Shown piece after piece: positions 1-8,773 of a DNA stretch of 64,000 nt. The stretch is from contig NZ_CP035119.1 in the NCBI RefSeq assembly GCF_004087835.1, positions 2,356,001 to 2,420,000 on the forward strand, in the 5' to 3' direction. Made by a program: the position numbers and the translations under genes. Under the pieces are notes generated by a model. The model was not told where the DNA came from and did not search any database. It saw only the letters and a list, made by a program, of their open reading frames with translations. The DNA is from Halorussus pelagicus (GTDB taxonomy: Archaea > Halobacteriota > Halobacteria > Halobacteriales > Haladaptataceae). Every line of letters begins with the position of its first letter. The first letter of the stretch is position 1.

Positions 1-249
1 GAGGAATCCCGTGTCAAGGCGCTTGTCGCCGCGCTCGAGGATGTTGACATCGAGGAAGCGGTCGAGCAGGCTGCGGCCGTACCCGCTGGCGGAGCCGCCG
101 CAGGCGGCGCTGCCGCAGAGAGCGGTGCCGACGAAGAGTCCGCCGACGAGGAAGGCGGCGACGAAGAGGAAGAGACCGAAGCGGACGACGGCGACGACGA
201 CGAGGACGAAGACGCAGACGGCGAAGGTCTCGGCGAACTCTTCGGTTAA
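1..249 (+). CDS. rpl12: 50S ribosomal protein L12 (P1 family), C-terminal part
   Basis: Open from base 1 to the TAA at 247-249, 82 codons; the start lies upstream of the window. The sequence shows a short helical end, then an Ala/Gly hinge (PAGGAAAGGAAAE), then a long Glu/Asp tail closing with GLGELFG. This is the usual end of archaeal L12/P1 stalk proteins, which recruit translation factors to the large subunit. The acidic tail is stronger than in non-halophiles, as expected for a high-salt cytoplasm. Identification rests on the hinge and tail alone. Confidence 0.93.
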   Translation, partial: EESRVKALVAALEDVDIEEAVEQAAAVPAGGAAAGGAAAESGADEESADEEGGDEEEETEADDGDDDEDEDADGEGLGELFG

Positions 250-287
250 ATCGGCGTCCCGTTCCGGAACCCGACGTTTCAGAACTC

Positions 288-299
288 GATTTTTCTTTC
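288..299 (+). terminator. T-rich terminator after rpl12
   Basis: A T-rich stretch (ATTTTTCTTT) lies about 40 bases after the L12 stop with no strong hairpin, which is the usual form of archaeal intrinsic termination. The rest of 250-478 holds no convincing gene. Confidence 0.45.
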
Positions 300-478
300 G
301 CACGCTACCGAAGAGTGGCTACTGGGTGACTGTCGAACGGTCGGATTTCTAGAGAGGCGTCACTCGGTTTCGCGTCACCCCGACTTCACGCTCTCGGCAA
401 CCATGCTTTCACGAACCCAAATGAACTTTCAGTGAAGTTTCCGTAAGGGTCAAAGTCTGAGGGCAAGAATTGAGGGGT

Positions 479-895
479 ATGAGCGCAGATTCCGAACAGC
501 AGTCGATTCGCTGCCTCGTCGCCAAAGTCGGACTTGACGGGCACGACCGCGGCGCACACGTCATCGCGCGGGCGTTCCGCGACGCCGGGTTCGAGGTCAT
601 TTACTCGGGGCTTCACAACGCGCCCGACGAAATCGTGCAGGCGGCGGTCCAAGAGGACGTGAACGTGCTGGGCATCTCCATCCTCTCGGGTGCCCACAAC
701 ACGCTCGTCCCCAAAATCATCGAGGGTCTCAAGGAGTACGACGCCTTCGAGGACACCCTCATCCTCGTCGGCGGGGTCGTCCCCGACGACGACAAGGCGG
801 AACTCAAGGAACTGGGCGTCGCCGAGGTGTTCGGTCCCGGCACGCCGATGGAGGAGACCATCGAGTTCGTCCGCGAGAACGCCCCGCAGCGATGA
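479..895 (+). CDS. Cobalamin B12-binding subunit of methylmalonyl-CoA mutase type
   Basis: Small (138 aa) stand-alone B12-binding domain. The base-off B12 motif is visible near the N-terminus as GLDGHDRGAH (DxHxxG), followed by the SxL signature (GISILSG) and the GG loop (VGGVVPDDD). It matches the C-terminal domain of methylmalonyl-CoA mutase, which many archaea encode as a separate subunit (mcmA2) that carries adenosylcobalamin for the (R)-methylmalonyl-CoA to succinyl-CoA rearrangement. The ATG at 479 was chosen over a TTG three codons upstream. It overlaps meaB by ATGA, so the two are co-translated. The large catalytic subunit is not in the window. Confidence 0.9.
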   Translation: MSADSEQQSIRCLVAKVGLDGHDRGAHVIARAFRDAGFEVIYSGLHNAPDEIVQAAVQEDVNVLGISILSGAHNTLVPKIIEGLKEYDAFEDTLILVGGVVPDDDKAELKELGVAEVFGPGTPMEETIEFVRENAPQR

Positions 896-1947
896 GCGGT
901 GAACCCGACCACGCCGAACTGCTCGAAGAACTGCTGGCGGGCAAGCACCGCGCGCTGGCCCGTACCATCACCAAAATCGAGAACCGCGCGCCGGGGTACC
1001 GAAACCTCGTCTCGCAACTCCACCAGCACACCGGCGACGCCGAGGTCATCGGCATCACGGGCAGTCCCGGCGCTGGCAAATCGACGCTTGTGGACAAGAT
1101 GGCCAACTACTACCGCGAGCGCGGCGAGACGGTTGGCGTCATCGCGGTTGACCCCTCTTCGCCGTTCACGGGTGGTGCCGTCCTCGGCGACCGCATCCGG
1201 ATGGCGAGCAACGTCGGCGACATGGACGTGTTCTTCCGGTCGATGTCGGCCCGCGGTACGCTCGGCGGCCTCTCGACCGCGACCACGGACGCGGTGAAGG
1301 CGCTCGACGCCTTTGGCAAGGACAAGATACTCATCGAGACGGTCGGCGCTGGCCAGAACGAGATAGACATCGTGAAGTCCGCCGACACGGTCACGGTGCT
1401 GGTCCCACCGGGAAGCGGCGACGACGTGCAGATGCTCAAAGCGGGCATCCTCGAAATCGCCGACGTGTTCGTCGTCAACAAGGCCGACCTCGCGGGCGCG
1501 GACCGAACCGTGCAGGAACTCCGCGAGATGGTCCACATGCAACAGGACAACACGGCGAGTCTCGCCACGGGCCACCACGGCGCGGGCGCGACCAGCGACG
1601 AGCGCGACGAAGGAGACGACGCCGACGACGAGACCGATAGCTGGGACCCCCAAATCGTGGAGACCGTCGCCAAGGACGGCGAGGGCGTCGAGACGCTGGT
1701 CGAGACGCTCGCGGACCACGCCGACTACCTCGCCGAGTCGGGCCTGCTCGAAGAGAAGGCCCGGATGCGCTACGCCGAGGAGATTCGCAATCTGCTCCGC
1801 GACGACGTGGGCACCCTGCTGGAGGACGAAATCGAGCGACAGGGCGGCATCGAAGCGTTCGCCCAACAGGTCCTCGAACGCGAGACCGACCCCTACTCGG
1901 TCGCAGACGAGGTTATCGGCCCGCTCGAAGACTGCCTCGAAGAGTAG
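892..1947 (+). CDS. meaB: MeaB-type GTPase, methylmalonyl-CoA mutase chaperone
   Basis: A 351-aa P-loop GTPase of the MeaB/ArgK G3E family. Visible motifs are the Walker A GSPGAGKST, the switch region ending in ETVGAGQNE, and the guanine-specificity motif NKADL. The family protects B12-dependent mutases from inactivation and gates cofactor loading. The start overlaps the stop of the B12-binding subunit (ATGA), which ties it to that mutase. An acidic insert rich in Asp (about residues 225-250) looks like a haloarchaeal expansion. It is followed by a short T-run near 1960 that may terminate the pair. Confidence 0.94.
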   Translation: MSGEPDHAELLEELLAGKHRALARTITKIENRAPGYRNLVSQLHQHTGDAEVIGITGSPGAGKSTLVDKMANYYRERGETVGVIAVDPSSPFTGGAVLGDRIRMASNVGDMDVFFRSMSARGTLGGLSTATTDAVKALDAFGKDKILIETVGAGQNEIDIVKSADTVTVLVPPGSGDDVQMLKAGILEIADVFVVNKADLAGADRTVQELREMVHMQQDNTASLATGHHGAGATSDERDEGDDADDETDSWDPQIVETVAKDGEGVETLVETLADHADYLAESGLLEEKARMRYAEEIRNLLRDDVGTLLEDEIERQGGIEAFAQQVLERETDPYSVADEVIGPLEDCLEE

Positions 1948-2056
1948 TCCGGCCACGTCTTTTTGCTCGAACGTTTTCGTCCCGGTGGCCCGTCCGACTC
2001 GACTGACGCTCCCGTTATCACGTAGAACTAACAACGACCCGTCCCTACGATGGTGC

Positions 2057-2266
2057 GTGAATCAGTTGCGACGCTGGTATCGGCGTCTCGACGAGTGGAC
2101 GCAAAGCCTCTCTCGGCTCGGATACGCGGTCTTGACGGGCGCAACTGCCTTCTGTAGCTATCTCCTCGTCGGTAGCTTCTTCGGGAAGTTCGCCGTCGTT
2201 AGCGCGGTCGCAATGGGTCTCACGCTCACGGTACTTTACTACGCGTTAGACCCACGAGAGCAATAG
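2057..2266 (+). CDS. Small haloarchaeal membrane protein
   Basis: Not recognised by function. From the GTG at 2057 it gives 69 aa: a basic, Trp-rich head (QLRRWYRRLDEW) followed by two hydrophobic segments (about residues 23-40 and 44-62) and a short tail. The frame stays open to a GTG at 1985, but the extra N-terminus is low-complexity and the spacing to meaB is then short, so the later start is preferred. It is probably an independent two-helix membrane protein. Confidence 0.6.
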   Translation: MNQLRRWYRRLDEWTQSLSRLGYAVLTGATAFCSYLLVGSFFGKFAVVSAVAMGLTLTVLYYALDPREQ

Positions 2267-2370
2267 CAACATCACTGTCGGAACGTGGACGTAAACAGCA
2301 CCGCCGCTCGTCGGTCGAACGTCTGAGAAAAGTCCGTCTCGAACGCGGAAAACGCGAAAGCTCAGCGACG

Positions 2371-3156
2371 TTAAATCTCGCTCTCGAAGTCGTCGAGCGA
2401 GTAGGCGGGTTCGGCACCGCGGCGGTCGAGCGTCTCGTTGGCCAGCAGCCAGTAGACGACCGACAGCGCCTTTCGACCCTTGTTGTTCGTCGGAACCACG
2501 AGGTCCACGTTGCTCGTGTTGTTGTTGGAGTCGCACATGGCGATGACCGGAATGCCCACCGTGATGGCCTCCTTGACCGCTTGGGCGTCACCGATGGGGT
2601 CGGTCACGACCAGCACGTCCGGCTCGATGTAGCCGTCGTACTTGGGGTTGGTCAGGGTGCCGGGGATGAACCGGCCGGTCCGGGCGCGCGCGCCGACCGC
2701 GTCGGCGAACTTCTCTGCCGGGAAGCGGCCGTACTGGCGCGAGGACGTGACCAGAATCTGCTCGGGGCTGTAGTTCGAGAGGAAGTCCGCCGCGGTTCGG
2801 ATGCGGCTGTCGGTCTTCGAAACGTCGAGGACGTACAGGCCGTCGGTCCGGACGCGGTGGATGAACCGCTCCATGTCCTGGGTCTTCTGCTGGGTACCGA
2901 TGTGGACGCCAGCGCCGAGGTACTCCTCGACGGGGATGAGGAGGTCGGCCTCCTCTTGGTTCTCCATGACGTTCTCGTCGAGGTTCGGTCCCTCGTCTTC
3001 CTCGGTCGTTTCTTCGTCGTCGGCCTGCGCCGCCACGTCCTCGTCGGGCTGTTCGGACGGCTCCGCGCCGCCAGCGCCCTCGGGTTCGGTGTCGTTCTCC
3101 GATTCCGCGGCGTCGAGGCCTTCTTCGTCTACCTGTTCGGTGTCGTTTTCGCTCAT
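2371..3156 (-). CDS. rps2: 30S ribosomal protein S2
   Basis: Archaeal uS2, 261 aa. The first 65 or so residues are an extremely acidic Glu/Asp extension. The conserved S2 fold begins at about [21 protein letters not shown] and continues through the [14 protein letters not shown] and PDVLVVTDP motifs. The start (ATG at 3154-3156) overlaps the enolase stop by four bases. It is the last gene of the long ribosomal/RNA polymerase operon read leftward from 8622. Confidence 0.97.
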   Translation of the reverse strand: MSENDTEQVDEEGLDAAESENDTEPEGAGGAEPSEQPDEDVAAQADDEETTEEDEGPNLDENVMENQEEADLLIPVEEYLGAGVHIGTQQKTQDMERFIHRVRTDGLYVLDVSKTDSRIRTAADFLSNYSPEQILVTSSRQYGRFPAEKFADAVGARARTGRFIPGTLTNPKYDGYIEPDVLVVTDPIGDAQAVKEAITVGIPVIAMCDSNNNTSNVDLVVPTNNKGRKALSVVYWLLANETLDRRGAEPAYSLDDFESEI

Positions 3157-4364
3157 AGTCGTGATACGTTTTGCTCGATGCGAATGAGTTCGTTGAGCTT
3201 GGCGGTTCGCTCGCCGCCGACCGCGCCCGTCTTGATGTACGGGGCACCGGTCGCCACGGCGAGGTGTGCGATGGTCGTGTCTTCGGTCTCTCCGCTCCGG
3301 TGGGAGATGACTGGCTGGTAGCCGCTCTGGACCGCGAGTTCGACGGCGTCTACAGCGTCCGAGAGCGTGCCGATCTGGTTGGGCTTGACCAAGATAGAGT
3401 TGCCAGCGTCCTGTTCGATGCCCGTCTCCAGTCGCTCGACGTTGGTGACGAACAGGTCGTCGCCGCAAACGAGCGTTCGGTCGCCGACTTTTCGGGTCAA
3501 CTCCGCGAACCCGGCATAGTCGTCCTCGTCAAGCGGGTCCTCGACGTACGCGAGGTCGTACTCGTCAACGAGGTCGGCGATGTACTCTATCTGTTCGTCG
3601 GTCGAACGGGTCGTCTCGCGGTAGACGTACTCCTCATCGTCCTCGTCGTACATCTCCGCACCGGCCACGTCGAGACCGACCTTGATCTCGAAGCCGAATT
3701 CGTCGGCGACCGAGTCGGTGGCCTCCGCCATCAACTCGAACGCCTCGTCGTCCTCGATGGACGGTGCCCACGCGCCTTCGTCGCCTTTTCCGGCGGCGAT
3801 ATCGCGCTCGGTCAGCAGGTCGTGGACCTCCTGATGGACCGCGGCGTTGGCGAACACCGCGTCTTGGACGTTCGGCGCGCCGACGGGCGCGGCGAGGAAC
3901 TCCTGAATCGCGGTCGCGTCCTCGGCGTGTTCGCCGCCGCCGATGACGTTGCCCAGCGGCGTCGGGAACTCTTCACCGCGGAACGCGCCGCCGAGGTGCT
4001 GGTAGAGCGGTGCGCCGGTTACGTCGGCCGCGGCCTTCGAGGCGGCCATGCTGATGGCGACCGCGCTGTTCGCACCGATTTCGGAGAAGTCGTCCGTGCC
4101 GTCGGCCGCGCGAAGCGTGCGGTCCACGTCGCGCTGGTCGCCGACGAAGACTTTCCCCTCCAACCGCGGGACGGCGTGTTCGCGGGCCGAGGCGATGGCC
4201 TCGCTCGGGTTGAGTTCGATGGCCTCGTACTCGCCGGTCGAGGCTCCGCTCGGGGCCGCCGCACGGCCGAAGCCACCACTTTCGGTGACCACGTCGGCCT
4301 CGACCGTCCGATTTCCTCGGGAGTCGAGCACCTGTCGGAGCCGAACCTCGCTGACGAGCGTCAT
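3153..4364 (-). CDS. eno: Enolase
   Basis: Phosphopyruvate hydratase, 403 aa, converting 2-phosphoglycerate to phosphoenolpyruvate. The N-terminal [14 protein letters not shown] motif, metal-binding VEDPLDEDD and GDDLFVTN, catalytic Lys in [14 protein letters not shown], and [18 protein letters not shown] are all present. It sits inside the ribosomal operon, as in other archaea, overlapping rpoK upstream and rps2 downstream by ATGA junctions, so it is probably translationally coupled. Confidence 0.98.
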   Translation of the reverse strand: MTLVSEVRLRQVLDSRGNRTVEADVVTESGGFGRAAAPSGASTGEYEAIELNPSEAIASAREHAVPRLEGKVFVGDQRDVDRTLRAADGTDDFSEIGANSAVAISMAASKAAADVTGAPLYQHLGGAFRGEEFPTPLGNVIGGGEHAEDATAIQEFLAAPVGAPNVQDAVFANAAVHQEVHDLLTERDIAAGKGDEGAWAPSIEDDEAFELMAEATDSVADEFGFEIKVGLDVAGAEMYDEDDEEYVYRETTRSTDEQIEYIADLVDEYDLAYVEDPLDEDDYAGFAELTRKVGDRTLVCGDDLFVTNVERLETGIEQDAGNSILVKPNQIGTLSDAVDAVELAVQSGYQPVISHRSGETEDTTIAHLAVATGAPYIKTGAVGGERTAKLNELIRIEQNVSRL

Positions 4365-4540
4365 TTCTCACCTCGGCGTACCGTGAACGGCAGGACGCCA
4401 GCGTCGTACTCGTCGGCCGCGATGAGTATCGGCTCCGTCTCCTCGGTGTCGGTCAGCACGGGTGCGCCGTACGACACCTGCAGGGCGCGTGCCCCGATGA
4501 TTCGGGCCTTCTCGTAGCGGGAGTAGCGTTGCTGAGCCAT
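4361..4540 (-). CDS. rpoK: DNA-directed RNA polymerase subunit K
   Basis: A 59-aa RpoK, equivalent to bacterial omega and eukaryotic Rpb6. The core signature [21 protein letters not shown] is complete, followed by the acidic [21 protein letters not shown] tail. The family helps fold and stabilise the largest subunit. It overlaps rpoN by one base and enolase by four. Confidence 0.97.
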   Translation of the reverse strand: MAQQRYSRYEKARIIGARALQVSYGAPVLTDTEETEPILIAADEYDAGVLPFTVRRGEK

Positions 4541-4740
4541 TACTGGTAGGGAGCGACGATGTCGACGAGGTCCTTGTGCGAGACGAGCATTCGGCGACAG
4601 CACTGTCGTTCGACGCCGAGTTCGTCGAGGACCTTTTCGGGGTCCTCGTCGCCCTCCTTCGTCGCCGACCGTGCTTTGAACTCTTCCCAGTACTCCCCGA
4701 CGACCTTTCCGCAGGTGAAACAGCGGACTGGTACCATCAT
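4540..4740 (-). CDS. rpoN: DNA-directed RNA polymerase subunit N
   Basis: A 66-aa RpoN (Rpb10 homologue). The zinc-binding pattern is intact: CFTCGKVVG near the N-terminus and the paired CCRRM further on. The gene opens with two consecutive ATG codons; either 4740 or 4737 could be used. It lies in the canonical S9-RpoN-RpoK order. Confidence 0.97.
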   Translation of the reverse strand: MMVPVRCFTCGKVVGEYWEEFKARSATKEGDEDPEKVLDELGVERQCCRRMLVSHKDLVDIVAPYQ

Positions 4741-4787
4741 GGCTTATCGTGCCTCCGTCGTGGACCGCGGGTTTCCTGTCATAGTGA

Positions 4788-5186
4788 TCAGCGGTAAGAT
4801 TTCTGGTAGCGGGCGCGAGCGCCGGGACCGCCCCACTTCTTCGGCTCGGAACGCCGCGAGTCGTTGACCAGCAGCGACCGGTCGAATTCGATGAACGCGT
4901 CCCGAAGCTCGGCGTCGTTCGTGTACTGGACCAGACCGCGCGCGATGGCGGTCCGGACTGCGTCGGCCTGTCCGCTGATGCCGCCGCCCTGCACGTCGAC
5001 TTCAACGTCCACGTCGTCGCGCAACTCGTCGCCACCGATGCGGAACGGCTCCAGCATCTTCAGCTGTGCCGTCTCCGGTTCGACCAGCTCGACGGGCTGG
5101 GAGTTGATTCGCACTCGTCCCTCGCCGTCCGTGACGGTGGCGCGGGCGATGGCCGTCTTCTTCTTTCCGCTCGTGTTGGTTACCAT
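4788..5186 (-). CDS. rps9: 30S ribosomal protein S9
   Basis: Archaeal uS9, 132 aa. It shows the N-terminal [12 protein letters not shown] motif, the [19 protein letters not shown] core and the C-terminal [10 protein letters not shown] tail that reaches into the decoding centre. It starts inside the end of rpl13 (7-base overlap). Confidence 0.98.
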   Translation of the reverse strand: MVTNTSGKKKTAIARATVTDGEGRVRINSQPVELVEPETAQLKMLEPFRIGGDELRDDVDVEVDVQGGGISGQADAVRTAIARGLVQYTNDAELRDAFIEFDRSLLVNDSRRSEPKKWGGPGARARYQKSYR

Positions 5187-5617
5187 GTGACGTTAGCACC
5201 CAGATTCTTGCTGATTTCGCCCAGCTGGACGAATCGGATGTTCGAGAGTCGGTCCAGCGAGGTCCCGTCGAGAACCTCCCCGTCGTCGTCGTGGGGATTG
5301 CCGACGTAGACCCGGACGTTCTCGAAGGCTTCCCGACCGCGGTCTTGCTTGTAGGGAACCATCCCGCGGATGGTCCGCTTGAAGATCATGTCGGGGCGCT
5401 TGGGGTAGTACGGACCGCTGTCCGAACCCAGTTCGGCGCGCTTCTCGTATTTCGCCATCACGTCGTCTTCGCTTCCGGTGATGACCGCGTCCTCGGCGTT
5501 GACTACCGCGACACGCTCGCCATCGAGGGCGCGCTGTGCAACTTGGCTCGCCACGCGACCGAGGATACAGTCGCGGGCATCAACCACTACGTCTGCGTCG
5601 AATTCTGCGAGACTCAT
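5180..5617 (-). CDS. rpl13: 50S ribosomal protein L13
   Basis: Archaeal uL13, 145 aa. It has the family motifs [23 protein letters not shown] and [18 protein letters not shown]. It overlaps L18e by ATGA and S9 by 7 bases, supporting tight co-translation. Confidence 0.98.
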   Translation of the reverse strand: MSLAEFDADVVVDARDCILGRVASQVAQRALDGERVAVVNAEDAVITGSEDDVMAKYEKRAELGSDSGPYYPKRPDMIFKRTIRGMVPYKQDRGREAFENVRVYVGNPHDDDGEVLDGTSLDRLSNIRFVQLGEISKNLGANVTW

Positions 5618-5967
5618 CGGATCACCCGTACGTTCGAGCCGTCGGGGTTCTGTTCGACTACCTGTTCGAGTTCGAGAGCCTCACCGTCCGCTTGCTGAAT
5701 CTTCGTCTCCGCGGTGGACGAAAAGTCCACGGCGGCGACGGTGACGGTCTTCTGCAGTGCTCCGCTTCCGAGAACCTTGCCGGGCACGACGACGGTCTCG
5801 TCTTCCTCGGCGTATCGCTCGATGCGACCGAGGTTGACTTCCGCGTAGGTGCTCCGGGGCTTCTCGAGGCGGTCTGCGACAGTACTCCACACGTCGGCGT
5901 CCGAGTCGCGGGACTCCGACTTCAGATCAGCGATGAGACTGGTGAGCCTCGGATTCGTCTTGCTCAT
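5614..5967 (-). CDS. rpl18e: 50S ribosomal protein L18e
   Basis: Archaeal/eukaryotic L18e, 117 aa, recognised by [14 protein letters not shown] at the N-terminus and [13 protein letters not shown] in the centre. A purine-rich Shine-Dalgarno-like GGAGG lies a few bases upstream of the ATG, close to the 3' end of the tRNA-Leu gene. Confidence 0.97.
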   Translation of the reverse strand: MSKTNPRLTSLIADLKSESRDSDADVWSTVADRLEKPRSTYAEVNLGRIERYAEEDETVVVPGKVLGSGALQKTVTVAAVDFSSTAETKIQQADGEALELEQVVEQNPDGSNVRVIR

Positions 5968-6000
5968 AATACTTCCTCCTGATGGGAATGAAAATTGCAG

Positions 6001-6085
6001 TGCAGGGAGCAGGATTTGAACCTGCGAACTCCTACGAGACAGCGCCCTGAACGCTGCGCCGTTGGCCTGACTTGGCTATCCCTGC
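6001..6085 (-). tRNA. tRNA-Leu (anticodon CAG)
   Basis: Class II tRNA, 85 nt, read on the minus strand. The acceptor stem GCAGGGA pairs with TCCCTGC, with discriminator A at 6001. The anticodon stem CAGCG/CGCTG closes a seven-base loop TTCAGGG with anticodon CAG. A long variable arm follows, then a T-arm with GGTTCAAATCC. No CCA is encoded. No TATA box is visible just upstream, so it is probably processed from the rpoD operon transcript. Confidence 0.97.
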
Positions 6086-6090
6086 ACGTA

Positions 6091-6232
6091 GAACACACGT
6101 GCAACCCTTCGCGGGCAACTGTGTGTTGTGGGTGGCCCTTCAAACCACTTTCGGTCTGCGTTCGGAATCGCACGCCCGCACGGCGATTGCACTGCTGGCC
6201 GAGACGGGCGAACGCCGAAATGTGGTTTGAAG
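6091..6232 (-). other. Structured RNA spacer between rpoD and tRNA-Leu
   Basis: The 161-bp spacer folds strongly. CTTCAAACCAC (6138-6148) pairs with GTGGTTTGAAG (6222-6232). After a one-base bulge, TTTCG (6149-6153) pairs with CGAAA (6216-6220). After a four-base bulge, GCGTTCG (6158-6164) pairs with CGAACGC (6209-6215), giving 23 pairs in all. Inside the loop AATCGC (6166-6171) pairs with GCGATT (6183-6188). A second hairpin is bounded by AACACAC (6091-6097) and GTGTGTT (6121-6127). It may be an operon-internal processed RNA or a tRNA-processing signal; the function is unknown. Confidence 0.5.
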
Positions 6233-6246
6233 TGCCCTGCATGGTT

Positions 6247-6996
6247 CTACAGTTGTACTGCTTGTTCGAGTTCGTCGGCGCGGTCGCTAATCGTCGCGGC
6301 CGCTTCCGTCACGAGCTCGTCGATGGTCAGCGACCCGTCGGTCTCGACGTGGAAGACGAACGCGTTGTCTACGTCGTGGACCTCGATCTCCTTGCCGGGA
6401 TACCGGTTCGTGAGGTCGTGGTCGAACTCCGCGGTCGAGACGAGTTCGCCGTCGTCTTCGATGACACCGCGCAGGATTCGGGTCTCTTCGGCCTCGTCGT
6501 ACTCGTCACGGTCGCCGACGACCTCCACGCGCTGGAGGTGTCGGTAGCCGACGGCCACGCCGCCCTGATGTTTGGCGTGGTCCTTCCCCGACGAGAGGAC
6601 GGCGTCGGCTTCGAGTTCGAGCCGTTGGTCGTCCTTCAAGTCGATGATGGGAACGTTGTCGTCGGCCGGTTGGACCATCTCGTCGGAACTCACGAGGTCG
6701 CCCGAGTAGGCGGTCCCCGGACCCGATACGTCGAGGCTGAGAGTGACGGTGTCGCCCTCCTCGAACTCGCCGAGCGGCGTGCTGAGGGGCACGAGACCGA
6801 GCCGTAGACCGATCTGCTCGTCGAACATCACCGACGAGTTCTCGACCATCCGGACCGTGTCGATAGAGAGTGTCGGCACGTCCGCGACGATGGCGCGGCG
6901 AATACCGTTGGCGAACGCCGGGGTCACGCCTCGAACGAGGAACCGAGACTGTCGGTCGCCGCGTTCGATGAACTCAACCTCGTACTCTTCTGTCAT
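6247..6996 (-). CDS. rpoD: DNA-directed RNA polymerase subunit D
   Basis: A 249-aa RpoD, the archaeal equivalent of bacterial alpha N-terminal domain and eukaryotic Rpb3, which with subunit L seeds polymerase assembly. The [14 protein letters not shown] motif and C-terminal FHVETDG segment are clear. It contains no cysteine, so it cannot carry the [4Fe-4S] cluster found in some archaeal D subunits. It lies 3 bases after rps11. Confidence 0.97.
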   Translation of the reverse strand: MTEEYEVEFIERGDRQSRFLVRGVTPAFANGIRRAIVADVPTLSIDTVRMVENSSVMFDEQIGLRLGLVPLSTPLGEFEEGDTVTLSLDVSGPGTAYSGDLVSSDEMVQPADDNVPIIDLKDDQRLELEADAVLSSGKDHAKHQGGVAVGYRHLQRVEVVGDRDEYDEAEETRILRGVIEDDGELVSTAEFDHDLTNRYPGKEIEVHDVDNAFVFHVETDGSLTIDELVTEAAATISDRADELEQAVQL

Positions 6997-6999
6997 GGG

Positions 7000-7392
7000 T
7001 TAGAATCCACTCTTGCCCTTGGGGGCGCGGGTGCCGTCGTGCGGGATGGGGGTCACGTCCTCGATACGACCGATTTCGAGTCCGGCGCGAGCCAAGGCCC
7101 GAATCGTCGCCTGCGCGCCCGGTCCGGGGTTCTGCTGGAGATTGCCGCCGGGACCGCGCACGTTGACGTGAACGCCGTCGATGCCCGCGGCCTTGACTTC
7201 TTCTGCGACCGTCTCGGCCATCTGCATCGCGGCGTACGGCGAGGACTCGTCGCGGTTCTGCTTGACGACCGTCCCGCCGGAGGACTTGGCGATGGTCTCA
7301 GCACCGGTCAGGTCAGTGACCGTGATGATGGTGTTGTTGAACGATGCGTGAACGTGGGCTACGCCCCATTTTTCGTCGTCGTTTGCGCTCAT
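7000..7392 (-). CDS. rps11: 30S ribosomal protein S11
   Basis: Archaeal uS11, 130 aa. It shows [30 protein letters not shown]-type core (here [15 protein letters not shown]) and the [18 protein letters not shown] tail with basic end. It overlaps rps4 by four bases. Confidence 0.98.
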   Translation of the reverse strand: MSANDDEKWGVAHVHASFNNTIITVTDLTGAETIAKSSGGTVVKQNRDESSPYAAMQMAETVAEEVKAAGIDGVHVNVRGPGGNLQQNPGPGAQATIRALARAGLEIGRIEDVTPIPHDGTRAPKGKSGF

Positions 7393-7913
7393 TCGTTACC
7401 CTCCGCTCGTTCGGGGTGGAGTTCGTCCGACAGCGGACTGTTCTCCTCGAACTCGACAGCGGACTCCTCGGCCACTTCGACCTTGTACGAGGGAGCCTGC
7501 ACGCGCTGGCCGTCAACGGTAACGTGTCCGTGGACGACGAACTGTCGAGCCTGATTCGGCGTGTTGCCCAGACCTTTGCGGTAGGCAACTGTCTGAAGAC
7601 GCCGCTCCAGCACGTCGGTTACGTCCAGCAGCAGGACATCGTCCAGTTCGTCGCCGTCGTCGAGGACGCCGATTCGCTGGAGTGCCGTGACGAACTCTTC
7701 GCCCTCAACCATCTCGGTGTCACCCTGCGCTCGCTGCGCGAGGATGTTCCGGGCTTCGCGGCGGTAGCTACGAAGCTTCGACTGGGCGCGCCAGAGTTCT
7801 TGCTTGTTCTGCAGGCCGTAGCGGTCGAGGAGACTGCGTTCCTCGGAGATACGCTCGCCCTGATAGGGATGGTTCGGCGTCTCGTAGAACTTGGTGTTCT
7901 GTCCGAGCGCCAT
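7389..7913 (-). CDS. rps4: 30S ribosomal protein S4
   Basis: Archaeal uS4, 174 aa. The N-terminal half carries the [13 protein letters not shown] region; the S4 RNA-binding domain follows with [12 protein letters not shown] and [10 protein letters not shown]. The C-terminal tail is acidic. It begins on the last base of the S13 stop codon. Confidence 0.97.
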   Translation of the reverse strand: MALGQNTKFYETPNHPYQGERISEERSLLDRYGLQNKQELWRAQSKLRSYRREARNILAQRAQGDTEMVEGEEFVTALQRIGVLDDGDELDDVLLLDVTDVLERRLQTVAYRKGLGNTPNQARQFVVHGHVTVDGQRVQAPSYKVEVAEESAVEFEENSPLSDELHPERAEGNE

Positions 7914-8431
7914 TATTCTTCACCACCCTCGTCTGCGGCCTCTTCGGCCGCCTGCTCTTCTTTGATCTCCTCGACGTTGACGCCGATGGTGCCCTCGGTA
8001 CGCCCCGTCGAACGGGTGCGCTGTCCGCGGACCTTCTGGCCACGCTTGTGGCGGACGCCCTTGTACGAGTCGATCATCTTCATCCGGTTGATGTCCTGTC
8101 GACGGGTCATGTTCAGGTCGTTGCCCGTCTGGTGGGTCGTCTCTCCGGAGAAGTACTCGTTGCGGTGGTTAGCGAGCCATTCAGGGACCTCGTCGGCGAA
8201 GTTCTCGACGGCCTCGACGACGGTATCGATCTCGTCGTCTTCGAGGCGTCCGAACGTCGCCGTGCGATCTACGCCGGTCTTGTCGGCGATGATTCGCGCC
8301 GCTCGGCGACCGATCCCGTTCAGTTCGCTCAGGGATCGTTCGACGGACTTCGTCCCATCGAGGTCGGTTTGCCCGATGCGGACGAAATAGCGGAGGTCCT
8401 CGTCTTCCTCCTGTGGTTCTTCCGTACTCAT
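7913..8431 (-). CDS. rps13: 30S ribosomal protein S13
   Basis: Archaeal uS13, 172 aa from the ATG at 8431. Conserved segments are [29 protein letters not shown] and the C-terminal [19 protein letters not shown] that contacts the P-site tRNA. An open frame continues upstream into the tRNA-Ser gene but has no family support. It is the first protein gene after the operon promoter and tRNA-Ser. Confidence 0.97.
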   Translation of the reverse strand: MSTEEPQEEDEDLRYFVRIGQTDLDGTKSVERSLSELNGIGRRAARIIADKTGVDRTATFGRLEDDEIDTVVEAVENFADEVPEWLANHRNEYFSGETTHQTGNDLNMTRRQDINRMKMIDSYKGVRHKRGQKVRGQRTRSTGRTEGTIGVNVEEIKEEQAAEEAADEGGEE

Positions 8432-8448
8432 GGTTTGGATACTGAAAG

Positions 8449-8533
8449 CGTCGAGGGAGGGATTCGAACCCTCGAGGCTTGACGCCACAGAGTTAGCAAC
8501 CCTGCGCCGTGGGCCAGACTAGGCTACCTCGAC
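8449..8533 (-). tRNA. tRNA-Ser (anticodon GCT)
   Basis: Class II tRNA on the minus strand. Acceptor stem GTCGAGG pairs with CCTCGAC, discriminator G at 8449. The anticodon stem CAGGG/CTCTG encloses TTGCTAA with anticodon GCT, decoding AGC/AGU. A long variable arm and the T-loop GGTTCGAATCC follow. It stands at the head of the S13 operon, so the tRNA and mRNA share a primary transcript. Confidence 0.97.
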
Positions 8534-8612
8534 ACGCTTGCATTCACTGTCGCCCTCTCGGACTCGGGACCGGACGCCCCTACAGGTTTGCAACTCAATC
8601 TACTGGGCGGCC

Positions 8613-8622
8613 ATATATAAAT
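8613..8622 (-). promoter_or_regulatory. TATA box of the tRNA-Ser / ribosomal operon
   Basis: The minus strand reads ATTTATATAT, a near-perfect haloarchaeal TATA box, about 80 bases upstream of the tRNA-Ser 5' end. Start of transcription is expected near 8590. No better TATA box is seen between here and rps2, so it probably drives the whole operon. Confidence 0.75.
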
Positions 8623-8740
8623 ACAACGAAACGCTGTCTCTTCGTTCCGGCTTCTCATGATTCTGAGAGGAATCGCTCCCGAGGTTCCGCGTTAAGCGTA
8701 CGGGCTAGCCCGAAGTCGGGGGGAAAACAGGTATGGAGTT

Positions 8741-8766
8741 CGGGGAGGACACGATTCGAACGCGCG
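8741..8766 (-). other. tRNA 3'-end-like fragment
   Basis: On the minus strand GCGCG-TTCGAAT-CGTGT forms a five-pair T-arm (two G-T wobbles) with a canonical T-loop, followed by CCTCCCC and a G, as in the 3' end of a tRNA. No matching 5' half (GGGGAGG) is found upstream. It lies just past the moaA stop. It may be a relic attachment site left by an integrated element, or chance resemblance. Confidence 0.3.
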
Positions 8767-8773
8767 TCGGGAT

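Noticed and set aside
613-2034. A 473-codon open frame on the minus strand opposite the B12-binding subunit and meaB
   Set aside because: It is the antisense shadow of high-G+C coding sequence. Composition is rich in Arg, Val and Gly with no domain, while the plus strand has complete enzyme motifs.
3171-4517. A 448-codon open frame on the plus strand opposite enolase
   Set aside because: Antisense of enolase, no recognisable family; the minus-strand enolase is certain.
5964-6242. A 92-codon frame on the minus strand across tRNA-Leu and the spacer
   Set aside because: It runs through the tRNA and the hairpin; no protein character.
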